Assembly: GCF_003208175.1 (NCBI RefSeq)
Contig: NZ_QKMR01000019.1
Span: 25,386 to 89,385 of the forward strand
DNA length: 64,000 bases
From: Ruminiclostridium sufflavum DSM 19573
GTDB taxonomy: Bacteria > Bacillota > Clostridia > Acetivibrionales > DSM-1351
Direction: 5' to 3'
Under the pieces are notes generated by a model. It was not told the origin of the DNA. It saw only the letters and a program-made list of their open reading frames with translations, and did no database searches. Below, one piece after another: positions 21,601 through 28,572 of this stretch. The stretch's first letter is position 1; each line of letters starts with the position of its first letter. A program made the position numbers and the translations under genes.

Positions 21601-24596
21601 TCTTCTATACTTGAATTATCATATAAATCAGATACTTCAAGCTTTACGTTTAATGAATTATTAATCTTGTTTAGGAAATCTACAATTGTCATTGAGTCAA
21701 ATCCTAAAGCATAGAATTTTTTGTGTATTTCTATATCACTCTTATTTACTCCGAGAGTCTCTGATGCAATCTCAATTAATTGCTCTCTTATGCTTCCTGT
21801 ATCACCTGCTGTTATTCTAGTCGGTCTCTCTATTTCAGCCTGAAGTGAAATGCTCTCTGGCTTTTGCATATTGACAGCTGGTTTAATTTTTATACCCTGA
21901 ACCAAAAATGCTGCAAGGTCTTCTATACTTGAATTATCATATAAATCAGATACTTCAAGCTTTGCGTTTAATGAATTATTTATCTTGTTTAGGAAATCTA
22001 CAATTGTCATTGAGTCAAATCCTAAAGCATAGAATCTTTTGTGTATTTCTATATCACCCTTGTTTACTCCGAGAGTCTCTGATGCAATCTCACATAATCT
22101 CACCATAATATCTTCAATACTTGTCAGTATGCTTTTTGAGTCTTTCTCATCGGACAGCATAGAATTACTTTGTTCCATATCATTTATAAGGTCTTTAATA
22201 TCAGATTTTGCTAATCTCTGGCAGTCTACTTTACCATTGGGGGTACGTGGAAGAACCCTTAGTTCAATAAAAGAAGACGGTATCATGTACTCTGGCAATT
22301 TTTTTTTCAATAAATCCTCTACTTTTTCTACTGATATATCTATATTGTTATAAAATACAACGAACGCTAATAGTCGTTTCGAACCTGTGCTTAGTTCTTT
22401 AGCAATAACTGCATTTTCTCTTACCCCATCAATTTCTGAAATCACCTTTTCAACAGCAGACAACTCAATTCGTATACCACGAATTTTTACTTGATTATCT
22501 CTTCTTCCTAGTGGTTGGATTGTTCCATCAGACAAATATCTAGCCATATCACCAATTTTATAAAGTCGCTCCCCTTGTTCAAAAGGGTCAGGTATGAATT
22601 TATTTCTATTCTCTTCTGGAAGTTTTATGTATTCTACTGCTAAAGATATCCCTCCTATATATAAATCACCAGGTACTCCAATGGGGCATAGGCATAAATT
22701 TTTATCAAGTACATAAGTCTTTACATTTGCTATAGGACTATACAACGGCATTGATTTTGAAGCTTTAGTATAATTTGAATTATCAGACTGCAGGATTCCA
22801 TTAACTTCTGTTGCTCCATAATCTGCTACTAACAGTGCGTTCGGAAACTTTTCAGTAAAAAATTTAAAAAACTCAGGCGTTATAGGTTCTCCAACCATAA
22901 TCAACACTCTGATGCTTGAAAGCAGATTTATGTCTTCTGTAGAATCAAACATTCTTTTCATTACAGAAGGAATCATAATTAAATAGCTGATATTGTGTCT
23001 AGCTATAGCTCTAATTAATTTCGCAGGATCTTTAACAATTGAATCTGAAAGTATTACTGTCGGTACCCCTCCCAATACACCTCCAAGAAACTCCCACATT
23101 GATGGCATATAATTCATACTGGTACGCTGACAAACGCAGTCATCGTCTCTAAATGGATATATTTTCCACATATGGTTGTAATAATTTATCAACTGGTGCT
23201 GTCTGTGCCTAACTCCTTTTGGTTTTCCAGTTGAACCAGAGGTATACATTATTAACCCTGAGCTATCAAGATTGCTTCTATTTTCTGATAACTGTTTATT
23301 GAAGTCGTTGCTAGTAGTGTCGTCCAGTTTAATTGAATCAAGAATCTTTACCTTAACTTTTTTGTCAGGAAGATCAGGCAGATATTTTTCAAGGCTCAAT
23401 ATCAAAGAGATCCCTGCATCATCAATTATATATTTTATATGCTCTGCAGGGTATGTAGTATCAAGAGGCACGTATATATTACCCGACTTAAATATAGCAA
23501 GAATAGATATTGTAGTGTAAACTGTTCTTTTTCCATACACACCAATTGCACCAAGGTTCATGTTAGTTTTCTCGATTTCGCTTGCCACCAAATCAACAGC
23601 ATTGAATAATTGGATGTATGACAATTTTATGACATTCCCATCATCATCTTCGTGTACTATTGAAGTAGAAAATGGAGTCTCCTTTACCTTTTTTTCAAAA
23701 AGATTATAAAGAGAATGCTTAAATGAGAAATCGCCCTGATATCCTCTACTACTTCTTCTTAAAAATTCTTCCTCCACATTATCAATTATCCCAATCTTGT
23801 CAATATTCAATTCAGAATTTTTTATCAAGTTTTCTAAAAAGCTTTTAAAGTGCCTTAACACTAGCTCTATAACCCAAGGGCTAGTGAGTATCGGTAAATA
23901 CTTTATACCACAAATCAGTTCATTATCTTCTTCTTTAACACTGAAAACTACATCAGGTAACGCATTCTTGGGTTCTTTTACATTAGTATTCTTGAAGCTA
24001 ATTAAAAATTGAACGCTTTCATTATGTTGGCTTATTTTTTTTACAATATATCCCAAAATGGTGGTAATACATTTCTTGCTCGCGTCGAAATCCTCAAGCC
24101 AAATAATATCATTCTTACTCTGTATACCCATAGAAATATCATCATCTTCACAGTAAATCGTAAAGAAAGCAATCAATGATGAAATAAGAACGGTCTGTGA
24201 GCTATAGCCATTCGTCTTACAGAATGACTTTAAATTTTGCCAGCTTTCTTCTAAAAGAAAAAACAAGCGAAAAGACTCTTCTAATAAGAACTCATTATCC
24301 ACTTCATCAAATGGTAGTTTAAATATCAACGGCACATTATTAGATAGTAACTGTCTGTATTCATCTTTTTCAAAATTATTTTCAAAAAAATTTTGAATAA
24401 TGTTTTTATAAGAAGTCTCAATTGATGACAACTTTAGTAAATCAATGATTTTATTTAATTGCTCAGTATTTCTATTAAAACTATCATCCAAATCTGCACT
24501 TGGAGTATTTAATACTGTACTATATACAAAAGAACACTCACTTTTTACAAAATGAATGCCATGAGAATCCATAAAATCAAGTTCGGATTGAATCAT
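9606..24596 (-). CDS. Giant trans-AT PKS with adenylation loader: A-ACP-ACP-ACP-KS-DH-KR-ACP-KS-DH-KR-ACP-KS0-ACP
   Basis: The start was placed at the ATG at 24596 because AGGAGG lies 6 bases upstream; the frame stays open 12 codons further. The product has 4996 residues. N-terminal residues 1-290 look like a worn condensation-type domain without an HHxxxDG motif. An adenylation domain follows (about 300-810; MYTSGSTGKPKG, TPNGKV) in which the usual Asp of the binding pocket is replaced (YMPSMWEF), so the substrate is probably not an alpha-amino acid. Three almost identical ACPs have GFDSMT at about 857, 963 and 1069. Next come KS1 (DTACSS near 1330), DH, KR (YAYAN) and ACP (GLNSIM), then KS2 (DSMCSS near 2827), DH, KR (YAFAN) and ACP (GADSVM). 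KS3 keeps its Cys near 4430 but has lost HGTGT (ETASNGL near 4562), and is followed by an ACP (GMDSLT near 4887) and a C-terminal docking-like tail. No AT domain is present. The predicted chain is starter plus two unsaturated ketide units, passed to the glycine module of the next protein. Confidence 0.95.
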   Translation of the reverse strand: MIQSELDFMDSHGIHFVKSECSFVYSTVLNTPSADLDDSFNRNTEQLNKIIDLLKLSSIETSYKNIIQNFFENNFEKDEYRQLLSNNVPLIFKLPFDEVDNEFLLEESFRLFFLLEESWQNLKSFCKTNGYSSQTVLISSLIAFFTIYCEDDDISMGIQSKNDIIWLEDFDASKKCITTILGYIVKKISQHNESVQFLISFKNTNVKEPKNALPDVVFSVKEEDNELICGIKYLPILTSPWVIELVLRHFKSFLENLIKNSELNIDKIGIIDNVEEEFLRRSSRGYQGDFSFKHSLYNLFEKKVKETPFSTSIVHEDDDGNVIKLSYIQLFNAVDLVASEIEKTNMNLGAIGVYGKRTVYTTISILAIFKSGNIYVPLDTTYPAEHIKYIIDDAGISLILSLEKYLPDLPDKKVKVKILDSIKLDDTTSNDFNKQLSENRSNLDSSGLIMYTSGSTGKPKGVRHRQHQLINYYNHMWKIYPFRDDDCVCQRTSMNYMPSMWEFLGGVLGGVPTVILSDSIVKDPAKLIRAIARHNISYLIMIPSVMKRMFDSTEDINLLSSIRVLIMVGEPITPEFFKFFTEKFPNALLVADYGATEVNGILQSDNSNYTKASKSMPLYSPIANVKTYVLDKNLCLCPIGVPGDLYIGGISLAVEYIKLPEENRNKFIPDPFEQGERLYKIGDMARYLSDGTIQPLGRRDNQVKIRGIRIELSAVEKVISEIDGVRENAVIAKELSTGSKRLLAFVVFYNNIDISVEKVEDLLKKKLPEYMIPSSFIELRVLPRTPNGKVDCQRLAKSDIKDLINDMEQSNSMLSDEKDSKSILTSIEDIMVRLCEIASETLGVNKGDIEIHKRFYALGFDSMTIVDFLNKINNSLNAKLEVSDLYDNSSIEDLAAFLVQGIKIKPAVNMQKPESISLQAEIERPTRITAGDTGSIREQLIEIASETLGVNKSDIEIHKKFYALGFDSMTIVDFLNKINNSLNVKLEVSDLYDNSSIEELAAFLVQGKKVRPTVNMQKPESISLQAEIERPIRITAGNTGSIREQLIEIASETLGVNKSDIEIHKKFYALGFDSMTIVDFLNKINNSLNIKLEVSDLYDNSSIEELEVFLAKENLINENVENIKNSIFVDKDSLPLLNFKLETLASQCENFSDSLDEKNRNMVAIIGISGRFPGAKDANEFWSNLASGVASITEIPSDRWDINTFYDPDNKKPLKSVSKWGGFVEGIDLFDPDFFNISPRESEFMDPQQRLCIEECWKSLEDAGYSNTDLNGKSVGVFIGAKQGDYINLIRERNNTSDPFAVMGCDTAILASRISYYLNLKGPCISIDTACSSSLVAIHVAARSILAGECDMAITGGVHLMSSPALYINSSKMNMLSIDGRCKTFDNNANGFVPGESVGIIILKRLDKAIEDRDNIQGVIIGSGINQDGKTNGITAPSAAAQVSLIKSIYEKNRINTEDISYIETHGTGTKLGDPIEFNALTEALSSKTNKKKFCAIGSVKTNIGHTVASAGVVGLIKVLLSMKNSMLPPSLNFDTPNQHINFNDTPLYVNTSLKEWNISDKKIGAVSSFGYSGTNCHVVLKEFPNVNRMKSNLSPYHLIPISARTRKALIRKVKDLAEWLAEEGKKYALEDIAYTLQKGRSHFEFRIAYVVENKSQLMEKLKLSLTEDISINNEFNENTQKIEDNLEVEQLMSRLSIKDSDKNKYKETLIRIAKLYTQNINIDWDAFNKDNICNRISMPVYPFEREHYWISEDGSKNNTIKKLHPFIDENVSTIHEQKFCTVFNKNDAFIKDHVINDVPVLPGVVLLEMALTAGKISCERDIKVIRSIVWKKPVIFDKDTKKVYIKLFPQNDALEFLIHTDDEEETSVCEGIMELESSPVREVYDIDKLKEICTGIKKDTELYRYFNENGIKYEETYRVVRKIFYNENELLAYIEAPLSLQGLQSQCTLVPQLLDGALHTVAGFDSVSALNETYLPFLIDRIEIHKPLKSSCYSHIRIHDRESAEIVKADINILNEENELLITIKDFTAKAISKKPVSMEAEGEEKNKTMFFANEWKEQTASKDHLTNTGDLLVFGEDESLAMYDKYAKSFGFGRVVVAKKGQNFERVSEGIFEIGNTHEDYAHLVNALENSRYNVTHILYLWSLQKQKEHLEYGIYSMFYLINALLKVHSLSDGIKLVYAYSGAVNDIYPFYAGVNGFAKTAVLENPNFHFKGVEISDYSRESVVPMLINELCNTVENQEIRYEQDIRKVKVLKEIIPLQDKQVIYKGLYIITGGLGGIGRVFARYILSKQDCQVVLIGRSELEGKRKIQFEKLKILNENVEYIKCDISNYNDIQAVLSKIRNQFGAIKGIFHCAGIIKDTFLIKKEKREFDEVLEPKVQGTLNLGELTACDNLDFFALFSSITSTFGNIGQCDYAYANRFMDEYASLREKKRMQGECSGRTISVNWPLWEEGGMVLSDSMRDRLLKNKGIVGLESKEGISAFEMALSSKYACLTVLSGNKAVITDMVNAENQTGYIADVDVNVNDSTDTINEGEIQKKVEKFLTQIISQETQLPVEKIRRDKQFDEYGLNSIMMLNLTDELEKSFGGLSKTLFFEYKNVEELATYFVKKHTTHVYKLFGKEQRTLPKYIETKKTQKEDRARFFKPIKNEDIGTASDISKQIAIIGVAGRYPMAESLDDFWYNLTQGKDCITEIPQDRWDYRKYFDPDKSKSGKTYTKWGGFINDIDKFDPLFFNISPKEAELMDPQERLFLETAWETLENGGYTRHKLANLKVGVFVGVMWGQYQLYGAQNELIKKPNSSYASVANRVSYVFNFNGPSMAVDSMCSSSLSALKLAADSINMGECDYALVGGVNIASHPNKYFLISQSKFGSSDGRCRSFGEGGDGYVPGEGVGAVLLKPMQQAIKDGDNIYGVIIGSAINHGGKTNGYTVPSPVAQSRLIVDCLKNAKISARTVSYIEAHGTGTSLGDPIEIDGITKAFGEFTDDKQFCSIGSLKSNIGHLESVAGIASLTKVLLQMRYKLLVPSIHSDKLNPHIDFGNSPVYVQNKLEEWKKPVLLEDGVEKTYLRRAEISSFGAGGSNASVIIEEYDKPLSSNKSIGNNIIVLSAKSEDTLKAYAYKLKEFLEKRKLFTSACTNNNEEIDELSEEDFLSAFSSFIQIERESIEKDDSISSYLINANDFMCFLSHLNEKFGTMVSMQQITYDLTIKNLYQIVLKNKANQIKSIGEVKLVPRIEAEDLSLADIAYTLQTGREPMEERLAIIAGDIEELINKLNCYINNIESEDTFTGSNYNSQNNIFEYFEENVETDNLLKNWFMRGKFRNIAKLWVTGLDIDWEMLYDSNAFSIVSLPTYPFSKESYWITEECLKKEKTQSLHPLLDSNTSTLYEQCYQKLFSQDEFCIKDHVIDNRIIVPGALVIEMARAAGVFSNRGERVRKIKNLIWLNPIELIDGSKEAKISLYQQEAAVEFEVVTEQSGAIVHAKGLLEYENQDTIDESLNIEKIKSRCTDYMGKQKFYECFSKKGISYGDGYKTVQELWYNPNESLSYIRLNNDDTVDRKLVLHPILLDGVLQSVLGLQLSSNKTKIPFSIDEIHIKDFLPENCFVHSVLKDGKYNLSVTDMAGKVILTINGFALREFNQKEIHSGNDMLYFNDYLSNEELSVKAQNISGYILAFDNDEETFLGLSEYVSKNHRDCYIIRVKCDKSFSKTDTYYKINPDNKEDYIRLLTSIDQNGINLSYVVYFWNSFGLDTNLPSTNLYKETSHRLLYLVQALQARKLKNRVKVLLSFAGVERGIISAAANAFLKSAFLESQTYEYKTLLLENMDYSVLINELFAIDEAVEEIAYISGKRMKRKFEETVLEVVQLKDEEISDGVYIITGGAGGLGLIFANYLAEKGKCSIILVGRSEIQKQEIKGLVKPESVEYIKTDITNHDEVEMLYKRVKAKYGKIDGIVHSAGVIRDSLVVNKNVRDMDQVLAPKLDGLVYLDEITKDEHLKFFVVFSSIAAVLGSRGQADYAFANRFMDMYVDMRNDMVKDERRYGPTFSINWPLWEEGGMGVIAEIKQMMEENTGFSTLSTKHGLITFDNILKSGLSRISVAEGNIEKIRQLVMPSEVDSEIVETEIEIDSGNGQDALAQKIIDYLKDIVCKITKVPVIRIREKDSFEHYGADSVMLIAMGNELAKLVGMKAQSAFIEYQNIKDLSMYLITNYKQEMIKALGVTKEPDTPHYSMASKVVKRTISREVKNLSSQVPAKVSAKDIAVIGISGRYPMAKDLNEFWNNLVEGRNCITEIPPERWDYSLFYDSDKEKEGKMCSKWGGFIQDVDKFDPLFFNISPSEAENIDPQERIMLETTWQALEEAGYSTKRLHELQQEGHNIGVFIGSMYQQYPWVAEDRAQGAILSGNSYWSIANRVSYFLGIHGPSIAVDTACSSSLSALHLAMNSLKNGECSIAIVGGVNLSLHPYKYLGLSRAKLLGSSAKSLSLSNSDGYVPGEGVGVVILKALDEAEKDNDRINCVLKASVMNHSGRTNAFKVPSVEAQRDLVLELISRANIDCETIGYYETASNGLALGDATEIEALKQAYAKLTSKKQICKIGSVKSNIGHLEAASGMSQLAKVILQLQNKTLVPSINAEVINTRIDLDHSPFQIQRNVSEWKKPNNKDEIPLRAAINSIGAGGTNVAIIVEEYIKSNKPNVTNPDGCVILMMSARTQERLHVVAQNIKEYLENMNEISLYDIAYTLSRREAMEERLAIVKNSRQECLVALENYLIRKDEELGVYSGSVETEGLYDQVIDNTQFDYIARLWIKGYDLNLSDLYRGKDCKLVSLPLYPFEKESYWLDDGKDYEEIQIKSGNDKNSVLNELRHLVSTILKVPDDRIKYDVTFDKYGMDSLTASNMVNNLSEKYGIRITLQNLFEHYSINKLNSFIMKFEGKKQNEPYDRSANYSTDIKNGTEDAKYYLENFILSCLEEGKLTPDEAADLKEINLNFVERGEGSVR
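21279..22210 (-). repeat. Tandem 318-bp direct repeats encoding three ACPs
   Basis: Identical landmarks, for example the TTCTTCTATACTTGAATTA stretch, recur at 21282, 21600 and 21918, giving an exact 318-base (106-codon) period. The repeat unit holds one ACP plus the linker containing MQKPESISLQAEIERP. Most positions are identical at DNA level, pointing to recent duplication or gene conversion. Confidence 0.95.
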
Positions 24597-24769
24597 TAGC
24601 TTCCTCCTTACACAAATATAAAGCATTAACACTAGTCTGCCTACTTTAAAATCATGCTTATTATTGTTTGAATATATAATAGAATTTTTATATGAGACAA
24701 AATCTATTTTAGTCTTGGTCTAATTTACAATCTAAAACCGTTAACCTTTTCTATTTATAAATTACTGTT

Positions 24770-26047
24770 TTAAACATTCAGCCCGTTCTCCTTAAATACA
24801 TCTATAATAGCCTGTTTTATAATTCTACAGCCTGTTTGTAATAATTCCATTTCTATTGTAAGAGGAGGCATTATTTTAAGTACTGTGTCATTGCGTCCTA
24901 CTCTTTCAATAATCAATCCAAATTCAAAACAACGTCTAGCTATCTGTTTTGAAATTTCTGCTCCTCCAACATCTGAAAAATCAATGCCCCAAACCATACC
25001 GATCCCTCGAACATCCAGCAGATTATGTAAAGTTAAAATTTCATTTGTCAAATAATTCTTAATGAAATCAGATTTTTCTTGAACATCTTTTTGCAAATTG
25101 AACTCTTCCCAATACTCGAGAGCTCTCTGAGCACCTATGAAAGCCAACTGGTTTCCTCTGAATGTTCCGTTGTGCTCCCCTGGCTGCCAAATATCATGTT
25201 CACGCTTCATCAATAAAAGTGACATTGGAAATCCGTACCCGCTTATAGATTTAGAAAGTAAAACAATATCTGGAACAATTTCAGCTCTATCAAATGAAAA
25301 GAATGTTCCTGTCCTCCCACACCCAGCTTGAATATCATCACAGATAAGTAAAATGTCATTCCTCTTACATAGATCGCTCAATCTCCGAATCCAATCGGTA
25401 CTCGCAATATTTATTCCACCTTCACACTGTATGGTTTCAAAAATTATTGCTGCTGGCTTTTCTATTCCACTATTTGCATCATTTAATACATTATCAATAT
25501 AGTCTATGGTATCGAAACTTTTCATAAATTTATACGGATATGGCATAAATGTAACATTAGGAAGCTGAACCCCAGCACCCAAACGATTCTGAATATTACC
25601 AGTTGCAGCAAGACTTCCTAGTGTCATTCCATGAAATCCCCCCATAAAGGAGAATATTCCTGCTCTCCGCTTGATTTTTCTTGCGAGCTTTAGTGCCGCT
25701 TCAACTGCATTTGTTCCAGTAGCACCGCAAAATTGAATTTTATAGTCTAATCCCCTCGGTTTCAATATACTTTCATTAAATTTGTTTATGAAATCCCTCT
25801 TAGCTACTGTATACATGTCCAAACCATGCATAATGCCATCCGAATTGAAATACGACAATATTTTTTCTTTAATAAAATCGTTATTATGTCCATAGTTAAG
25901 TGCTCCAGCACCTGCAAAGAAATCAATATAGTCTCGTCCCTCTTCTGAGTATATTACTGCATTTTTGGCTTTATTAAAAACAGCATTAAAGCTTCTACAA
26001 TACGACCTAACATTTGATTCGTACAAATCAAATATATCTGTTGTCAT
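24770..26047 (-). CDS. ectB-like: L-2,4-diaminobutyrate--2-oxoglutarate aminotransferase, EctB type (class III, PLP)
   Basis: At 425 residues it has the length and signature stretches of EctB: NVRSYCRSF, FFAGAGALNYGHNN, CGATGTNAVEAALKLARK, DDIQAGCGRTGTFF, LSKSISGYG (PLP lysine) and PGEHNGTFRGNQLA. EctB converts aspartate semialdehyde and glutamate to L-2,4-diaminobutyrate in the cytoplasm. Its ATG follows the stop of the AT-ER gene directly, with a ribosome site (GAGGAGGG) inside that gene's end, so the two are translationally coupled. No ectA or ectC is nearby. The likely job is therefore to make diaminobutyrate as a building block for the assembly line rather than ectoine; which module would take it is not visible here. 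A gap of about 170 bases separates it from the large synthase. Confidence 0.9.
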   Translation of the reverse strand: MTTDIFDLYESNVRSYCRSFNAVFNKAKNAVIYSEEGRDYIDFFAGAGALNYGHNNDFIKEKILSYFNSDGIMHGLDMYTVAKRDFINKFNESILKPRGLDYKIQFCGATGTNAVEAALKLARKIKRRAGIFSFMGGFHGMTLGSLAATGNIQNRLGAGVQLPNVTFMPYPYKFMKSFDTIDYIDNVLNDANSGIEKPAAIIFETIQCEGGINIASTDWIRRLSDLCKRNDILLICDDIQAGCGRTGTFFSFDRAEIVPDIVLLSKSISGYGFPMSLLLMKREHDIWQPGEHNGTFRGNQLAFIGAQRALEYWEEFNLQKDVQEKSDFIKNYLTNEILTLHNLLDVRGIGMVWGIDFSDVGGAEISKQIARRCFEFGLIIERVGRNDTVLKIMPPLTIEMELLQTGCRIIKQAIIDVFKENGLNV

Positions 26048-28375
26048 TCAATAATCCCTCCTCAAAATGCATTCATTTGTCTTAACCATTTTGCTAAAAC
26101 ATTTTCTTAATGATTCTGCAGCTTCTTTCATCAGAATTATGCCAATTTCGTCTACATGCCTGTTTTTCCAGTCCTCAAGATCAGTTCCTTTAACCCACTG
26201 GTTAAAAGCTCCGAGTGCTGAACTACAAAGAATCTGATAATCTACCCTGTTTTCTTCACTACCGCTAATTGCCAAATCTTCAGCATGTTTAAAATAGCAC
26301 TTAAATATTAATTTCATTTTATACTTAGGGTCATTTTCTGATCTTTTAATCTCTTGTTCAGGCAGAAGTTCCTTTAATTCTCTATACACATCGTTAAAAC
26401 TTCTTTTAAAATATTTGTCCTGAATCTGTCTTTTTGTTGTCTCATTTATCTCCTCTATGGAGTTATACATTCGGTATAGTTCATAAAGTTTTGTTGCTCG
26501 TGCAGGAAAAAATAATCCTTTTTTAAGAACCTGAACCTTTCCGCCTATTTCAAACGTATCTCCTGATGGAACATACTCAGTATCTTGAACATTCATTTTT
26601 TGAAGCATGTCTTTAACCTGACTGCTGATTTTCGCCTCAACAGTACATTGGTTGATTGAGCCCGTTAGTATGAAGTCCGCTCCAAGGACGAACGCTGCTG
26701 CCACCGCTTCAGGAGTACCTATTCCCCCCGCTGCTCCAACTCTTATTTTTTTATGGTAATTATATTTCTTCATTATTTCATCCCGTAATTTTAACATTAC
26801 AGGCATCAAAGAATATGATACCCCACAGTCCATATACCATCCTGCCCCAGCCTCAACACATATATCATCTGCCATTGGTACTTCTTTAGCCATCTCAGCT
26901 TCTTTAGCAGTTATTTTTCCTTCTGCTAACAATTTATTTATCATATATTCATTCACAGGACTCATGAACATCTCAGCAATTTCAGGCCTTGATACCTTGG
27001 CAATAATTCTATTTGTTGAAATAATTTCACCAGAATTATCTTTTTTCAAACCTTCAAGCTTATATCTAACAATAGCAGGTGTAAGACTCATATATGCAGA
27101 TACTTCAATGCATTTAATTCCAGTTTCTAGCAACACACCTACTATTTTATCCTCCACATCAGGATTTGAATAATTGTAAGTCAAATTCACGCCGTAGGGC
27201 TCATAACTTGCCAGATTCCTCTGAATATAACCAATGTCATCTCTTATCTTATCAATTGAAAGCTCTCCAGTGCCCAAGAACCCCATCGTCCCATTTCTCG
27301 CTAGTTTAATAATCATTTCTTTAGAAGATATACCCCTATACATTCCACCAGCTAAATATGCATATTTTAAATTATAGTCCTTCTTGAATTCATCACATCC
27401 GAGAAATTGGGCAGCAAGCAATGAAGTATTTTCAACCTCTGCAGGATAATTTTGATCACATTGCTCACCTGATATATCAGTCTTCGCCTTATTATCAATA
27501 TATTCCTCATCTTCTACAATAAGCGGAACAGCTTCTCTTTTGATACTTTGTACCAAACCAGCAACAACAGTTCCAGGACCAACTTGGGTAATCTTAACAT
27601 CACCCTTTCCCATTATGTATCTAATGCTGTCATTCCACATTACAGAGCTTGTTATTTGATCTGACATATTCTCTTTTATTTCTGTTGTTTTATAAGGTCT
27701 TGAAGTTTTATTGGAAATAACGATGATTTTTGGTGGATTAAAATGAAACTGTTTAATATATTCACTAAACAATATTTTAGAATCTTCCATATATCTGGAA
27801 TGAAATGCACCACTAACTTTTAGAATAACATAATTTTTGGCTCCTGCAGCCTCAAAGACCGATTTTGCTCGTTCAATATCCTCTTTGAGTCCTGATATTA
27901 CAATTTGTGAAGGTGTATTGATATTTGCAATATCAATGCGTTCAAATCCGCCTTCTTTAAGAACTACCTTTATCTTATCTAAACTTAAACCTATGACTGC
28001 CGCCATCCCGCCACCTACGGCTGTACTCATCAATTCCGCTCTGTATTTCACAATTTCCAATCCAGTTTCAAAATCAAAAATACCCGCTGCTAGAAGTGCG
28101 TTAAATTCTCCGAGACTGTGTCCTGCAACAAAATCAGGATATTTCCCTGTATCTTCGATTAATTTGAAATAAGTCAGAGCATTTACAACATATAATGCAG
28201 GTTGGGTGTATTGAGTCTGTCCGAGTTTATTTTCCTTATCCTCAAGACATAGTTCCTTTATGGAGTAGCCCAGAATCTTATCTGCTTTTAAAGTTAAATC
28301 TTTAAAAGCATCAAATAATCCTTCTCCCATTCCTCTATGCTGTGAACCTTGTCCTGGAAAAACATAAGCCAACAT
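26048..28375 (-). CDS. Trans-acting malonyl acyltransferase fused to PfaD-type enoyl reductase
   Basis: The 775-residue protein has two parts. Residues 1-285 form an acyltransferase with FPGQGSQ, the nucleophile motif GHSLGEF and GAFHS, the malonyl-CoA signature. Residues 315-775 resemble the FMN-dependent enoyl reductase of the PfaD/nitronate-monooxygenase family (LAGGMYRG, FLGTGEL, GAAGGIGTPEA, LGADFILTGSINQ). It would load malonyl units onto the AT-less modules and reduce selected double bonds in trans. It is the first gene of the PKS operon; a promoter lies about 170 bases upstream. Its ribosome site is weak (GTGATGG). AT-ER fusions are well known in trans-AT clusters such as bacillaene and difficidin, so the call is firm. 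Confidence 0.93.
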   Translation of the reverse strand: MLAYVFPGQGSQHRGMGEGLFDAFKDLTLKADKILGYSIKELCLEDKENKLGQTQYTQPALYVVNALTYFKLIEDTGKYPDFVAGHSLGEFNALLAAGIFDFETGLEIVKYRAELMSTAVGGGMAAVIGLSLDKIKVVLKEGGFERIDIANINTPSQIVISGLKEDIERAKSVFEAAGAKNYVILKVSGAFHSRYMEDSKILFSEYIKQFHFNPPKIIVISNKTSRPYKTTEIKENMSDQITSSVMWNDSIRYIMGKGDVKITQVGPGTVVAGLVQSIKREAVPLIVEDEEYIDNKAKTDISGEQCDQNYPAEVENTSLLAAQFLGCDEFKKDYNLKYAYLAGGMYRGISSKEMIIKLARNGTMGFLGTGELSIDKIRDDIGYIQRNLASYEPYGVNLTYNYSNPDVEDKIVGVLLETGIKCIEVSAYMSLTPAIVRYKLEGLKKDNSGEIISTNRIIAKVSRPEIAEMFMSPVNEYMINKLLAEGKITAKEAEMAKEVPMADDICVEAGAGWYMDCGVSYSLMPVMLKLRDEIMKKYNYHKKIRVGAAGGIGTPEAVAAAFVLGADFILTGSINQCTVEAKISSQVKDMLQKMNVQDTEYVPSGDTFEIGGKVQVLKKGLFFPARATKLYELYRMYNSIEEINETTKRQIQDKYFKRSFNDVYRELKELLPEQEIKRSENDPKYKMKLIFKCYFKHAEDLAISGSEENRVDYQILCSSALGAFNQWVKGTDLEDWKNRHVDEIGIILMKEAAESLRKCFSKMVKTNECILRRDY

Positions 28376-28403
28376 TTATCCATCACATCTTTCTTATCTA
28401 GAA

Positions 28404-28430
28404 TTCTTGCATGAAAATTTTATGCAAGAA
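28404..28430 (-). promoter_or_regulatory. Stem-loop in leader of the PKS operon
   Basis: A perfect 9-bp inverted repeat (TTCTTGCAT / ATGCAAGAA) with a 9-base loop lies between the predicted promoter and the AT-ER start. No T-tract follows on the minus strand, so it is not an obvious terminator. It could be an operator or an RNA-stability element. Confidence 0.4.
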
Positions 28431-28543
28431 AAGACATAGTTAATCTGTTATGCCTAATAAAATCCATCAGCGCAAAATCAAACAATAATATCTCATTTTA
28501 TTTACAATAATTGCATCCATTATATGTTTATTCCTTTTTTAAC

Positions 28544-28572
28544 AGTGTACTACAGCATATTACAGTTGTCAA
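28544..28572 (-). promoter_or_regulatory. Sigma-A-type promoter of the PKS operon
   Basis: On the minus strand a perfect TTGACA (28567-28572) is followed after 17 bases by TACACT (28544-28549). It is about 170 bases upstream of the AT-ER start, the first gene of the leftward operon. The rest of 28376-28865 is AT-rich with no convincing gene. Confidence 0.55.

Noticed and set aside
21279..22210. CRISPR-like or satellite array
   Set aside because: The 318-base repeats are in frame and each encodes an ACP with its phosphopantetheine serine.
9874..24012. Plus-strand open frames of 60-110 codons opposite the synthase genes
   Set aside because: They lie antisense to well-supported domains, lack ribosome sites and have no recognisable protein features.
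24770..26047. Ectoine biosynthesis locus
   Set aside because: Only the aminotransferase is present; acetyltransferase and ectoine synthase are absent and the gene is coupled to PKS genes.
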